Shown here: piece after piece, positions 1 through 8,572 of the stretch
How positions within the stretch are numbered: the first letter of the stretch is position 1
Layout: the number at the start of each line of letters is the position of its first letter
Assembly: GCA_024239075.1 (NCBI GenBank)
Contig: JANBVI010000044.1
Location: forward strand, 62,001 to 126,000
Direction: 5' to 3'
Source of the DNA: Fischerella sp. CENA71
GTDB taxonomy: Bacteria; Cyanobacteriota; Cyanobacteriia; Cyanobacteriales; Nostocaceae
DNA length: 64,000 nt
The notes under the pieces: generated by a model
Told to the model about the DNA's origin: nothing
What the model saw: the letters and a program-made list of their open reading frames with translations, nothing else
Databases searched by the model: none
Translations under genes and position numbers: made by a program

Positions 1-1558
1 CTTGACCGAAAATCATCATTGTTCGGGTGAGAATATTTGCTCCTTCAACGGTAATCGAAATTGGCGTAGCTGTATAAATATTTGCCAATAAATTTCTTGG
101 ACCACGACAAATTCCTGCACCACCCATGATGTCCATGCCATCATTGATAATTTTTCTTGAGAGTTCTGTGAGGTTGTATTTGGCGATCGCCGAAATAACT
201 GCTGGTTGTTCACCTTTATCCACCGCACCACAGGTATAAACGCGAGCAGCTTCCATTAAATAAGTAAAACCGCCAATCCGGGCTAGAGGTTCTTCAATAC
301 CTTCAAAACGACCGATAGATAAACCAAACTGCTGCCGGACAATACTATGAGCGCCTGTAACTCTTGCTACCAGTTTAGCGACTCCGGTACAGGTAGCCGG
401 GAAGCTGATACCCCGACCTGCTGCTAGGCACTGCATCAGCATTTTCCAACCTTGACCCGCCTGTTCCACACCACCAATAATCTGGTCAACAGAGATAATC
501 ACATCATGCCCTTCCGTAGGTGAATTGTAGAAAGGAACACCCATCGGATCATGTCGTCTCCCCATAATCACACCAGGAATGTTAGTTGGAATGAGAGCGC
601 AAGTTATACCAACATCATCGCCTTTACCTAAGTAATTATTTGGGTCGCGTAGTCTAAAAGCTAGTCCGAGTAAAGTAGCGATCGCTGCTAATGTAATATA
701 ACGTTTCTGCCAATTCAAGCGCAGATATAGTTTTCCATTTTCGCCCTTAAATACTACTCCTTCCGACTTAATACTGGCTGCATCAGAACCAGCAGTTGGT
801 TCAGTGAGTGCAAAACAAGGAATTTCCTCTCCTTTTGCTAGGCGTGGTAAATAATAATTTTTCTGTTCTGGTGTCCCATAACGTAGCAAAAGCTTGGCAG
901 GGCCAAGAGAATTAGTCACCCCAACAGTAGCAACATGGGTAAAAGAACGAGATGCTAACTTTGTCATCACTGTACTGTAGTCAAAGTTAGAAAAGCCCAA
1001 ACCGCCGTATTCTTGGGGAATCATCATCCCAAAGAAGCGTTCTTTTTTGAGATATTCCCAAGCTTCGAGAGGTAAATCCTTACGACGGTAAATTTCCCAA
1101 TCACTCACCATCTGACAAACCTGTTCAACTTGTTCATCTAGAAACTTTTGCAGTTCGCTGCTTACTTGTGGATAAGGTTCACTGTTAGTTCTTTGAAAAT
1201 CAGGTTTACCAGAGAAGAATTCACCGTCTACCCAAACTGTTCCCGCTTCAATAGCAGCGCGTTCTGTGTCAGAAATTTTTGGTAAAAGCTTAAGCTTTTT
1301 TATACCTTGCATTAGCGAAGCTGTGACGATGTTACGTCGCAACATGGGGATATTTAATACCACAGCGATCGCGCCAAAAATTACCCCTATCCAGATTGGT
1401 GCATGAAAAAATACCAATAATCCCGCGAAATAAACTGACCATACCCACAACGGCACACCGATGTAACCTAGTAACAAGAGTAGAAGAGACGCAGTGACGC
1501 GCAGATATAGAGACGCGGGGAAGATTTGTAAATCTTGGAAGGAGAACGGACTAATCAT
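1..1558 (-). CDS. fadE: FadE-type acyl-CoA dehydrogenase (C-terminus cut by window edge)
   Basis: This catalyses the first, FAD-dependent step of fatty-acid beta-oxidation, acyl-CoA to trans-2-enoyl-CoA. The reading frame is open from the ATG at 1558 to the left edge (519 codons visible). Residues ~20-75 form two hydrophobic segments, as in the membrane-associated E. coli FadE. The acyl-CoA dehydrogenase core then shows the motifs FALTEPTAGSDA (FAD/substrate loop) and, near the edge, MDIMGGAGICRGPRNLLAN. The larger FadE family is about 800 residues, so a good part of the C-terminus lies outside. It is the last visible gene of a same-strand ligase, HAD-hydratase, thiolase, dehydrogenase series. 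The N-terminal codons 10-25 read through sequence resembling the GACGCGG-type repeat found in the adjacent spacer, so the exact start is slightly uncertain. Confidence 0.9.
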   Translation of the reverse strand, partial: MISPFSFQDLQIFPASLYLRVTASLLLLLLGYIGVPLWVWSVYFAGLLVFFHAPIWIGVIFGAIAVVLNIPMLRRNIVTASLMQGIKKLKLLPKISDTERAAIEAGTVWVDGEFFSGKPDFQRTNSEPYPQVSSELQKFLDEQVEQVCQMVSDWEIYRRKDLPLEAWEYLKKERFFGMMIPQEYGGLGFSNFDYSTVMTKLASRSFTHVATVGVTNSLGPAKLLLRYGTPEQKNYYLPRLAKGEEIPCFALTEPTAGSDAASIKSEGVVFKGENGKLYLRLNWQKRYITLAAIATLLGLAFRLRDPNNYLGKGDDVGITCALIPTNIPGVIMGRRHDPMGVPFYNSPTEGHDVIISVDQIIGGVEQAGQGWKMLMQCLAAGRGISFPATCTGVAKLVARVTGAHSIVRQQFGLSIGRFEGIEEPLARIGGFTYLMEAARVYTCGAVDKGEQPAVISAIAKYNLTELSRKIINDGMDIMGGAGICRGPRNLLANIYTATPISITVEGANILTRTMMIFGQ

Positions 1559-1589
1559 AGTTTTATCTCAACTTTTTTTAGAACTGAAG

Positions 1590-1835
1590 CGGGGATTGAA
1601 GAGGACGTGAGGATTAGAGAAGACACGGGGACGCGGAGATGGTAGGACACAGGGGAGAAGGAGAACAAGAGGGAGAAGGGGAACAAGGAGAATGTATTTG
1701 ATAAATTCTCCGCGTCACCACGTCTTTGCGTCCCCGCGTCCCCCGGTCACCACGTCATCGTGTCACTACGTCCCCGCGTTTCATACTCTCCGTGTCTCCC
1801 CTTCTTTGCGTCTCCTCCTCTCCCCCTCTTCGGAT
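1590..1835. repeat. C/G-rich short tandem repeat block between fadE and fadA
   Basis: The spacer is built of degenerate 7-9 base units of the form GCGTCNCC. They run purine-rich (GGACGCGGAGA) in the left half and pyrimidine-rich (CCGCGTCCCC) in the right half, so the block can fold back on itself around TTTGATAAATTCTCC. Related units recur in spacers and inside coding regions of this operon. Short tandemly repeated repetitive (STRR) sequences are known from heterocystous cyanobacteria; assignment to that class is by appearance only. A short plus-strand frame in this block (from 1726) is compositional and not a gene. Confidence 0.75.
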
Positions 1836-1840
1836 ATGGG

Positions 1841-3022
1841 CTAAACCATTAAATTCTCAAACACCGCCGCAGCACCCATTCCACCGCCAACGCACATTGT
1901 TACTAAACCGTAGCGAACGTCACGTCGTTTCATTTCGTGTAAAATAGTTGCTGTCAGCTTCGCACCTGTACAACCCAAAGGATGACCGAGTGCGATCGCA
2001 CCTCCGTTGACATTTACAATTTCCTCATTCAAGCCGAGTTTGTGAATTACAGCTAGGCTTTGAGCAGCAAAAGCTTCATTGAGTTCAATTAAACCAATAT
2101 CTTCTAAATTTAAACCCACCTGTTTTAAAACTTTGGGTACAGCTTCCACAGGCCCAATACCCATAATTTCTGCTGGAACACCTGCTACCGCAAACCCTAA
2201 CATTTTTCCCAAAGGTTTGACATTGAGTTCGCGCATCATCTGTCCGCTCATGAGTATTGTCGCCGCTGCACCATCGGACATTTGTGATGAGTTACCCGCC
2301 GTCACCGAACCACCAACACAAAATACAGGTTGCAATTTAGCTAGAGCTTCCATACTGGTGTCAGGACGAGGCCCTTCATCCACTTGGAAGATTGTCTCTA
2401 CAGTTTCCGGTTTGCCATCTATATATAATGTTTCCCGTAGGGTAATCGGAACAATTTCCTCAGTAAAACGACCTTGACGAATTGCGACTAGGGCTTTTTG
2501 GTGCGATCGCAAAGCAAAAGCATCCTGTTCGTGTCGGCTAATGTAGAACTGCTGTGCTAAATTTTCTGCCGTAATTCCCATCGTCGAGTAATACTTGGGC
2601 ATTTCTGTCATCATCTCTGGGTTAGGAGCCAAATAATGTCCTCCCATCGGTATCAAACTCATGGACTCAGCTCCACCAGCAATGATGATTTCAGCAGTTC
2701 CAGTGGCGATCGCTTGATGTCCCATAGCGATGCTTTGCAGACTGGAAGCACAGAAGCGGTTAACAGTCACACCTGCAACCAAATCAGGTAATCCCGCCCG
2801 TTGAGCAATTACCCGTCCCAAATTAAACCCCTGTTCTGCTTCCGGAAATGCACAACCAAAGATTACATCATCAATAAATCCTGGCTCCAAATTCTTGACT
2901 TTGGCGATCGCTCCTTTGACTGCAACTGCTCCCATATCATCTGGGCGCATATTACGTAGAGTACCGCGAGGAGCTTTTCCCACAGCAGTTCTGACACTGC
3001 TGACAATATAAACTTCTTTCAT
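1841..3022 (-). CDS. fadA: Acetyl-CoA acyltransferase (3-ketoacyl-CoA thiolase)
   Basis: This 393-residue thiolase cleaves 3-ketoacyl-CoA with CoA to give acetyl-CoA and a shortened acyl-CoA, the last step of each beta-oxidation round. The length is normal for the family. The nucleophilic cysteine is C91 in NRFCASSLQ. The second active-site elements are H347 in GGAIALGHPLGCTGA and C377 in MCVGGGMGAA, so the enzyme looks intact. The start is the ATG at 3022. It lies between the HAD-hydratase gene upstream and the acyl-CoA dehydrogenase gene downstream, the order seen in the Bacillus fadN-fadA-fadE operon. A biosynthetic acetoacetyl-CoA thiolase cannot be separated by motif alone, but the neighbours favour degradation. 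Confidence 0.92.
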   Translation of the reverse strand: MKEVYIVSSVRTAVGKAPRGTLRNMRPDDMGAVAVKGAIAKVKNLEPGFIDDVIFGCAFPEAEQGFNLGRVIAQRAGLPDLVAGVTVNRFCASSLQSIAMGHQAIATGTAEIIIAGGAESMSLIPMGGHYLAPNPEMMTEMPKYYSTMGITAENLAQQFYISRHEQDAFALRSHQKALVAIRQGRFTEEIVPITLRETLYIDGKPETVETIFQVDEGPRPDTSMEALAKLQPVFCVGGSVTAGNSSQMSDGAAATILMSGQMMRELNVKPLGKMLGFAVAGVPAEIMGIGPVEAVPKVLKQVGLNLEDIGLIELNEAFAAQSLAVIHKLGLNEEIVNVNGGAIALGHPLGCTGAKLTATILHEMKRRDVRYGLVTMCVGGGMGAAAVFENLMV

Positions 3023-3251
3023 AGTTTTTTACCAAATTGAATTTTTCTTGGTGTCTTAGTACAACATTTCATTAATTCGTAGCGAATTCTCCGCGTTCCT
3101 TTGCGTTTACCTCCGCGTCCCTACCCTACGGGAAGGCAAAACGCCTAATGCGTTTAAATCTCAATCCTCAATTCGCCACGATTTTACGCAAAGCTGTACT
3201 TAGTGTCTTGGTGGTGAAAAAGATAATTTTTGAAACACCAAGACACAAAGG

Positions 3252-5537
3252 CTAATTCCGCAAAGGCTTTTTGGTCTTCAATATGTGTGCAATGCGTTCG
3301 TGGGTTTTTGGTTGCTGCAACAGAGGTATAAATGTTTCCCGCTCAAGTTGCAACAGGTAGTTTTCATCCACTAAAGCTGGTACTGTCAGTTCACCACCAG
3401 TCATGACATAAGCCAAACGTTGAGCTAGGTAGTGATCGTATTCTGAGATAAAACCTCCCTGGAGCATTGTATAAGCTGCATGTTCTAGCATTGCTCGCGC
3501 TGGAAGACCCAAAACCATAATGGCGTTGCGTTCTGGAGGTGGGATATAACCTTTGTGTTCTAGACATAGTATTTCTTGTTTGGCTACATCTAACCGACTA
3601 TCTGCGTCCATGACGATTGTGGTTGTTGGTGAAAGGAAACCTAATTCTTGGGCTTCGTAAGCGCTATTAGCAACCTTCGCCATTCCAATAGTTTCAAAAA
3701 TCTGACGTAGGAAAGGCTGGATATGTTGGGGTGATTCTGTTGCTGCTTTATCAGCAGCCCATGTTACCATCCGCATGATACCACCAGCTCCAGGAATCAA
3801 ACCTACACTCAGTTCCACGAGTCCGATGTAGGTTTCCGCAGCCGCTACAACGTGGGGAGAAGCTAAAACCAACTCACAACCACCTCCGAGTACACGTCCA
3901 GTAATGGCGGTTACAATTGGTTTTGGGAAATAGTGAATGCGTTGTAGTAGGGATTGAAACTGAACTATTAAATTAGCGATCGCTTGGAAATTACCAGACT
4001 GCGCCAGCATCGCCATTTCTGCGAGATTTGCGCCGCCAGAAAAATTCGCACTGTCATTACCAATTACCAATCCTCGATAATCGCTGTTTTCGATAATATC
4101 CAGCGCTTTTGCTAAACCCTCAACTACCTTCAAACTCAGGGTATTACCTTTCGAGCGAAACTCGTATAAACCAACTTTATCCCCCAAATCCAACAAAGCA
4201 GCTTCAGAGTTTTCCCACAAGGTAGGTTTGGGGAAAGAGGACACGGGAAAAGACGACACCGGGGACGCGGGAAAAGACGACACAGGGGAATTTTCCCTCA
4301 CCGCATCTTCTCCCGTCTTTGCGTCACCGCGTCTCACATTCTCCGCGTCTTCTTCTAGCTTCAAAGCATCCCAAATTTCAAACGGCCCTAATTCCCAGCC
4401 AAATCCCCAACGCATAGCTTTGTCAATCTCGGCTGGATTGTCTGCGATTTCGGGAATCCGATGGGCGCTGTATGCCAAAATTTGCAAAATGTGTTCACGG
4501 AAGAAAGCACCCGCGCGGCCGGAATCTTGATACAAAGCACGTAGACGTTCTTTTAAGTCGGGAATCTTGGCGATCGCTTCAATATTCCCTAGATTCAAAG
4601 GCTTGGCTGGCTCATAATTAAAGGTGACTGGATTAATTGAAAGAATTTCTTTACCTTGCTTCTTGTAAAATCCTTGACCAGTTTTTGCACCTAATGTCCC
4701 AGTTTCCACTAATTTCCGCAACAGTGGAGGTACTCGGAAAACTTCGCGGCTTTCATCGTCGGGAATCGCTGGATACAGGTTTTGTGCGACATACATCAAG
4801 GTATCCAACCCCACTAAATCAGCTGTGCGAAATGTTGCTGATTTTGGTCTGCCGACTATTGTACCAGTCAAAGTATCTATTTCTTCTATACTATATCCTT
4901 GCTCAGTAAAAGCACGTATAGCCAGCATGGTTGCATAGACACCTATGCGATTAGCAATAAAGTTAGGTGTATCTTTGGCGACAACAACACCTTTACCCAA
5001 GTGTAAGCTTGCAAACCACATCATTCTCTGCAATATTTGGGGATCAGTGTCTGTGGTAGGAATTAATTCCAATAACTTCAGATAGCGCGGTGGGTTAAAA
5101 AAGTGAGTGCCTAAAAAACGCTTACGAAAAGACTCAGAACGTCCTTTGGCAATCTCACCGATGGTTAAGCCACTAGTGTTAGTAGATACTACAGTATCCT
5201 CGCGAATTACATCTTCTACCCTTGCCATCAATTCTTGTTTGACTGCCAAATTTTCTACGACAGCTTCAATTACCCAATCAACATCGGCAAGATGGTGGAA
5301 ATGTTCGTCAAAATTACCCAGAATTATGCGGCGAGAGGTTTTTTCTGTAAAGAAAATTGGTGGAGATAATTTTGAGGCTTTCTTAAATAACGTTTCGACC
5401 AGTTCGTTTTTGTGGCTACCATTGGCGGGAAGATCAAGCAAATGCACGATTAAACCTGCGTTGGCAAGGTGTGCAGCAATTTGACTTCCCATTACCCCTG
5501 CACCGAGAACTGCGACTTTGCGGAACGGTTTAAACAT
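3252..5537 (-). CDS. fadN: 3-hydroxyacyl-CoA dehydrogenase / enoyl-CoA hydratase fusion (FadN-like)
   Basis: A 761-residue bifunctional beta-oxidation enzyme. The N-terminal Rossmann domain starts VAVLGAGVMGSQIAAHLANA. The hydroxyacyl-CoA dehydrogenase C-terminal region follows (residues ~190-395, with KDTPNFIANRIG), and an enoyl-CoA hydratase domain occupies ~440-650 (GRVLGGGCELVLASPHV and ELSVGLIPGAGG). The dehydrogenase-first order matches Bacillus FadN and is the reverse of E. coli FadB. Residues ~395-437, exactly in the interdomain linker, are low-complexity sequence (EDAENVRRGDAKTGEDAV then SSFPASPVSSFPVSSFP) encoded by the same GACGCGG/GACAC repeat that fills nearby spacers. The insertion stays in frame and both domains look intact. 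The start is the ATG at 5537. Confidence 0.92.
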   Translation of the reverse strand: MFKPFRKVAVLGAGVMGSQIAAHLANAGLIVHLLDLPANGSHKNELVETLFKKASKLSPPIFFTEKTSRRIILGNFDEHFHHLADVDWVIEAVVENLAVKQELMARVEDVIREDTVVSTNTSGLTIGEIAKGRSESFRKRFLGTHFFNPPRYLKLLELIPTTDTDPQILQRMMWFASLHLGKGVVVAKDTPNFIANRIGVYATMLAIRAFTEQGYSIEEIDTLTGTIVGRPKSATFRTADLVGLDTLMYVAQNLYPAIPDDESREVFRVPPLLRKLVETGTLGAKTGQGFYKKQGKEILSINPVTFNYEPAKPLNLGNIEAIAKIPDLKERLRALYQDSGRAGAFFREHILQILAYSAHRIPEIADNPAEIDKAMRWGFGWELGPFEIWDALKLEEDAENVRRGDAKTGEDAVRENSPVSSFPASPVSSFPVSSFPKPTLWENSEAALLDLGDKVGLYEFRSKGNTLSLKVVEGLAKALDIIENSDYRGLVIGNDSANFSGGANLAEMAMLAQSGNFQAIANLIVQFQSLLQRIHYFPKPIVTAITGRVLGGGCELVLASPHVVAAAETYIGLVELSVGLIPGAGGIMRMVTWAADKAATESPQHIQPFLRQIFETIGMAKVANSAYEAQELGFLSPTTTIVMDADSRLDVAKQEILCLEHKGYIPPPERNAIMVLGLPARAMLEHAAYTMLQGGFISEYDHYLAQRLAYVMTGGELTVPALVDENYLLQLERETFIPLLQQPKTHERIAHILKTKKPLRN
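4220..4355. repeat. Repeat block inserted in frame in the FadN-like linker
   Basis: About 135 bases of GGGAAAAGACGACAC / GGGGACGCG units followed by their pyrimidine-rich counterparts (GTCACCGCGTCTC) lie inside the fadN-like gene. They are related to the 1590-1835 block. The encoded peptide is low-complexity and falls between the two enzyme domains. Confidence 0.75.
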
Positions 5538-5550
5538 ATTTCACCCTTCC

Positions 5551-5593
5551 TTTTAGATTTTAGATTTTGGATTTTGGATTTTGGATTTTGAAT
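5551..5593. repeat. Heptamer tandem repeat (GATTTTG-type)
   Basis: About five to six near-perfect copies of a 7-base unit (ATTTTAG then ATTTTGG) fill almost the whole 56-base spacer between the acyl-CoA ligase stop and the fadN-like start. This is a typical STRR-like array. Copy number could vary between strains and change the spacing within the operon. Confidence 0.85.
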
Positions 5594-7930
5594 TTAGGAA
5601 TTTAAAGATTTAGCAAATGCAGGACAGGAAACTGTAGGAATTACAGGACATGAAAAAATATCTATCTCTCTATCTCCACGTCCCTGCGTCTCCCCATCCC
5701 CGTGCCTCCCCCTCCTTTCCTTGTCTTTATATATGGCCTCAATTTCTTGAGCAAACACCTGCGCCACCTTAGTACGATTTACCTGTTGATTTGGTGTCAG
5801 CATTCCATTCTCAACTGTGAGGCTGGCATTAATTAGCTGAAATCGTTTTACAGTTGACCAGTAAGGTAAATGACAATTAGCTTCATCCACCAATGCTTGA
5901 TACAAAGCAATAATGCAAGGATGTTTGAGTAATACTTCTGGCGACCATTGAGGAAGAGAAGCGGGGACATTCGGACGCGGGGACAGGGGGAACTCGGAGT
6001 CCCCTTTGGGGATTAGGGGCGAAGAGGACACAAGGAAATTTCCCGTCACCGCGTCTCCCCTTCTCCGCGTCACCGTGTCTTCTTGAGAAATTCCAATAGA
6101 TAGAGCATAACTTTGCAGAGCATCTAAATTGGGGAAGATCAGCATGGCGCAGAATTTCCTTTCTGAACCCACAGCTACAGCGTTTGCTACCAAAGAAGAT
6201 GCTTTCAGCTTACTTTCTATTGGTAGTGGTGTGACATACTTACCTGTCGAGAGTTTAAAACGGCTTTTCTTCAAACCAGTAATCTTGAGAAAACCTTCTG
6301 ATGTAAACTCTCCTAAGTCGCCTGTATGTAACCACCCATCACTATCAATCAGTTGTTGGGTAGCATCAGGGTTTTTGTAGTAACCTTGGGTGATGTAAGG
6401 ACTTCTGGTGAGAATTTCTCTATCCTGTGCGATCGCAATTTCCACTCCAGCGATCGCAACTCCCACTGTTCCCGCACGGTTGAATTTTCCCCGATTGCAC
6501 GCAAGTGCTGAACTGGTTTCAGTTAAACCGTAGCCTTGCAAAATTCTCATTCCACCTGCGGCGAATAGATTTGCTATCTCTGCTTTTAAAGCTGCACCCC
6601 CACAAATTAAATATCTCAAACGTCCACCAAATACAGCTCGCCATTGGGAAAATACCAACCTATTAGCCAGTTGCAGCATTAATGTATGTCTAAGTTGTTG
6701 TTTTTGTCCCAATTCATACTTTTGAGCAAAGTTGAAAGCCCAATTGAGGATAGAGTAGGAGAGAGGAGAAAGTAATTTTAACTTTTTAGTCTTAACTCCT
6801 TCAGAGTTTGCTAATCGCTGCTCATGGAAACTATGCCAATTAAGTTTTAATTTTTGAGTTGTCTTACTCCCTTGCTCCAAAATTTTGCTATAAATCTTTT
6901 CCAAAAATAAAGGAACAGTAGCAAATATTGTCGGTCGTATTTCTCTAAGATGCTTTGTTACTTGGTTGGGATTGCTGAAGTAAACGCTATGCCCATAGTT
7001 AATATGACCATATAGTAAGACACGAGCAAAAACATGTGTCAGTGGTAGAAATGAAAGAACTATCTCCTGCGCTCCAACTTTTAAATTGGGAATACCAGTG
7101 AACATTGCCAAGGCGTTAGCAGAAAGATTTTCATGAGTGAGCATGACACCTTGAGGTTCACCAGTAATTCCAGGAATATAGATAAGAGTTGCTAAATCAT
7201 TCGCTCCTAATAAAGAACACAGTTGTTGATTATTTTCAGAATTTAAAGTTTGTCCAATCCGACGAATTTCTTCTAAAGAAAACAATTTGATACATTGCGG
7301 AAGTTCTGAAAATAAATTATCTAATAGTTCTTGAGAGTGAAATTCGGGAATAAACAAACAGAGATTACTAGGGATTTCTTCTATCTCATTTTTGAGTGTA
7401 TTTATCTGTTCATTACTACTTTGTTGACAGGTTAATTGTTGTCGCTTGACGCACCAATCACTAGGTACATCAGCGACTATCACCATTTTTAAGTCCGGTG
7501 CTTTATGTAGATAAGGAACAACCTGGTAGAGTAATTCGAGATTGGCAATAAATAGTGCCTTTACTTCTGCATGTCGCAAAATGAAAAGAATGTGTTCGAT
7601 TGTCTGGGTTAAATCTATCGGCACATTCACCAAACCTGCTAGCAAACTACCCATGTCAGCGATACAGAAATTTATATCACTGTGCATTAGTAAGGCAACT
7701 TGTTCACCTTTATTTAGCTGCAAGCTCAACAAACCAAGTGCTACTTCTTGGGTAGCAGTGTGGAATTCCTGATTGGATAAACTTTGCCAATCTCCCTCTA
7801 TCCACTGATTCAAAGCATGAGAGTTAGGGTAACGAAGACATGCTTCATCTAACAGTGAAGGTATACTCTGCCCTAAAATTACTTTGCCAGAGTTAGGAGG
7901 CGCTCTATATGTCTTATGAGATAGTAACAT
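5594..7930 (-). CDS. fadD: Long-chain acyl-CoA synthetase / AMP-dependent ligase with repeat insertions
   Basis: A 778-residue ANL-superfamily ligase that should activate fatty acids to acyl-CoA (or acyl-AMP) and feed the downstream beta-oxidation genes. Recognisable motifs are LQGYGLTETSSA, DGWLHTGDLG and GLKKSRFKLSTGKYV. The P-loop normally reads YTSGTTGEPKG but here reads YIPGITGEPQG, so four usually conserved positions differ and activity may be altered. Two stretches derive from the local C/G-rich repeats: residues ~613-665 (TVTRRRGDAVTGNF and following) and the C-terminal tail after ~735 (RRGRHGDGETQGRGDRE), which makes the protein longer than the usual ~600-660 residues. It is the first gene of the fad series, starting at the ATG at 7930. 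Confidence 0.85.
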   Translation of the reverse strand: MLLSHKTYRAPPNSGKVILGQSIPSLLDEACLRYPNSHALNQWIEGDWQSLSNQEFHTATQEVALGLLSLQLNKGEQVALLMHSDINFCIADMGSLLAGLVNVPIDLTQTIEHILFILRHAEVKALFIANLELLYQVVPYLHKAPDLKMVIVADVPSDWCVKRQQLTCQQSSNEQINTLKNEIEEIPSNLCLFIPEFHSQELLDNLFSELPQCIKLFSLEEIRRIGQTLNSENNQQLCSLLGANDLATLIYIPGITGEPQGVMLTHENLSANALAMFTGIPNLKVGAQEIVLSFLPLTHVFARVLLYGHINYGHSVYFSNPNQVTKHLREIRPTIFATVPLFLEKIYSKILEQGSKTTQKLKLNWHSFHEQRLANSEGVKTKKLKLLSPLSYSILNWAFNFAQKYELGQKQQLRHTLMLQLANRLVFSQWRAVFGGRLRYLICGGAALKAEIANLFAAGGMRILQGYGLTETSSALACNRGKFNRAGTVGVAIAGVEIAIAQDREILTRSPYITQGYYKNPDATQQLIDSDGWLHTGDLGEFTSEGFLKITGLKKSRFKLSTGKYVTPLPIESKLKASSLVANAVAVGSERKFCAMLIFPNLDALQSYALSIGISQEDTVTRRRGDAVTGNFLVSSSPLIPKGDSEFPLSPRPNVPASLPQWSPEVLLKHPCIIALYQALVDEANCHLPYWSTVKRFQLINASLTVENGMLTPNQQVNRTKVAQVFAQEIEAIYKDKERRGRHGDGETQGRGDREIDIFSCPVIPTVSCPAFAKSLNS
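5630..5720. repeat. Repeat block encoding the ligase C-terminal tail
   Basis: Degenerate pyrimidine-rich units (CCACGTCCCTGCGTCTCCCC and similar) of the same family as the 1590-1835 block form the last ~40 codons of the acyl-CoA ligase, which suggests the original stop codon was overrun. Confidence 0.6.
5945..6085. repeat. Repeat block inserted in frame in the acyl-CoA ligase
   Basis: A purine-rich half (GCGGGGACATTCGGACGCGG) and a pyrimidine-rich half (CACCGCGTCTCCCC) of the local repeat family lie inside the ligase gene, between the swivelling C-terminal subdomain strands. The frame is kept. Confidence 0.7.
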
Positions 7931-8208
7931 TTTTTAAAAAAGAGCTTGAAGCTCTTCCCCTTACTAATAGTTTTTGCTGTAAATCAACAAAATACTGGTG
8001 TCTACAAAGCTCAGGATGTGTATCCGTTAAAATGAACGGAAATACATATTCATAAAACTGAAGCTAAAGTTTACTTTAACCGTTAGCCCAAAATTTATTT
8101 ATTGCAGACTCCAAATTAGGTATTAATTATTTTGCCTCATGAATTCCAGTTCTAACCTCTCTCTTTAAGGGGAAAAATAAGTAGAACAGCGTAAATAATT
8201 AAAGGTTT

Positions 8209-8254
8209 GTAGTAAGGACTAAAGTCCTCAAATAAGGACTTTAGTCCTTACTAC
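8209..8254. repeat. Perfect 20-bp inverted repeat in the spacer upstream of the acyl-CoA ligase
   Basis: The left arm GTAGTAAGGACTAAAGTCCT (8209-8228) and its exact reverse complement (8235-8254) flank a 6-base loop, CAAATA. Each arm also contains a smaller imperfect palindrome. It lies in the 642-base spacer (7931-8572) between two minus-strand genes. It may act as a hairpin terminator for the hydrolase or be a mobile REP-like element; there is no T-run after either arm. I see no gene in the rest of the spacer. Confidence 0.85.
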
Positions 8255-8572
8255 GAACTAGATTCAAATGATTTTACATTACTTCACATAGTTTGTTTTT
8301 TTCAAATCGTTCTACTTAGCTTTCTGAGCAATTGGAATTATCTCACTATGAGACTCAGTCTTAGTTTAATGCCAATCCCTGACAATAAACTCCCAATGGC
8401 TATCAAATATCTCCTTGAAATTAACAATTTCTTCATTAACAGAATTATTTTTTTAAGACTTTGGCTTTGCTAGGCTTAAATGTTTTTAAACTATCTACAA
8501 AGTAGATACTAACAATATAGAACATAGCAGGGATCAAAGTCTACGTTTGTATATTTTTCGCAAACATCACAG

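Noticed and set aside
1726-1947. 73-codon plus-strand frame with Arg/Pro/Ser-rich protein
   Set aside because: Produced by the C/G-rich repeat block and running into the antisense of the thiolase gene; composition explains it.
5551-5593. CRISPR-like array
   Set aside because: The units are 7 bases with no spacers; it is a simple tandem repeat. No CRISPR array or cas gene was seen anywhere in the window.
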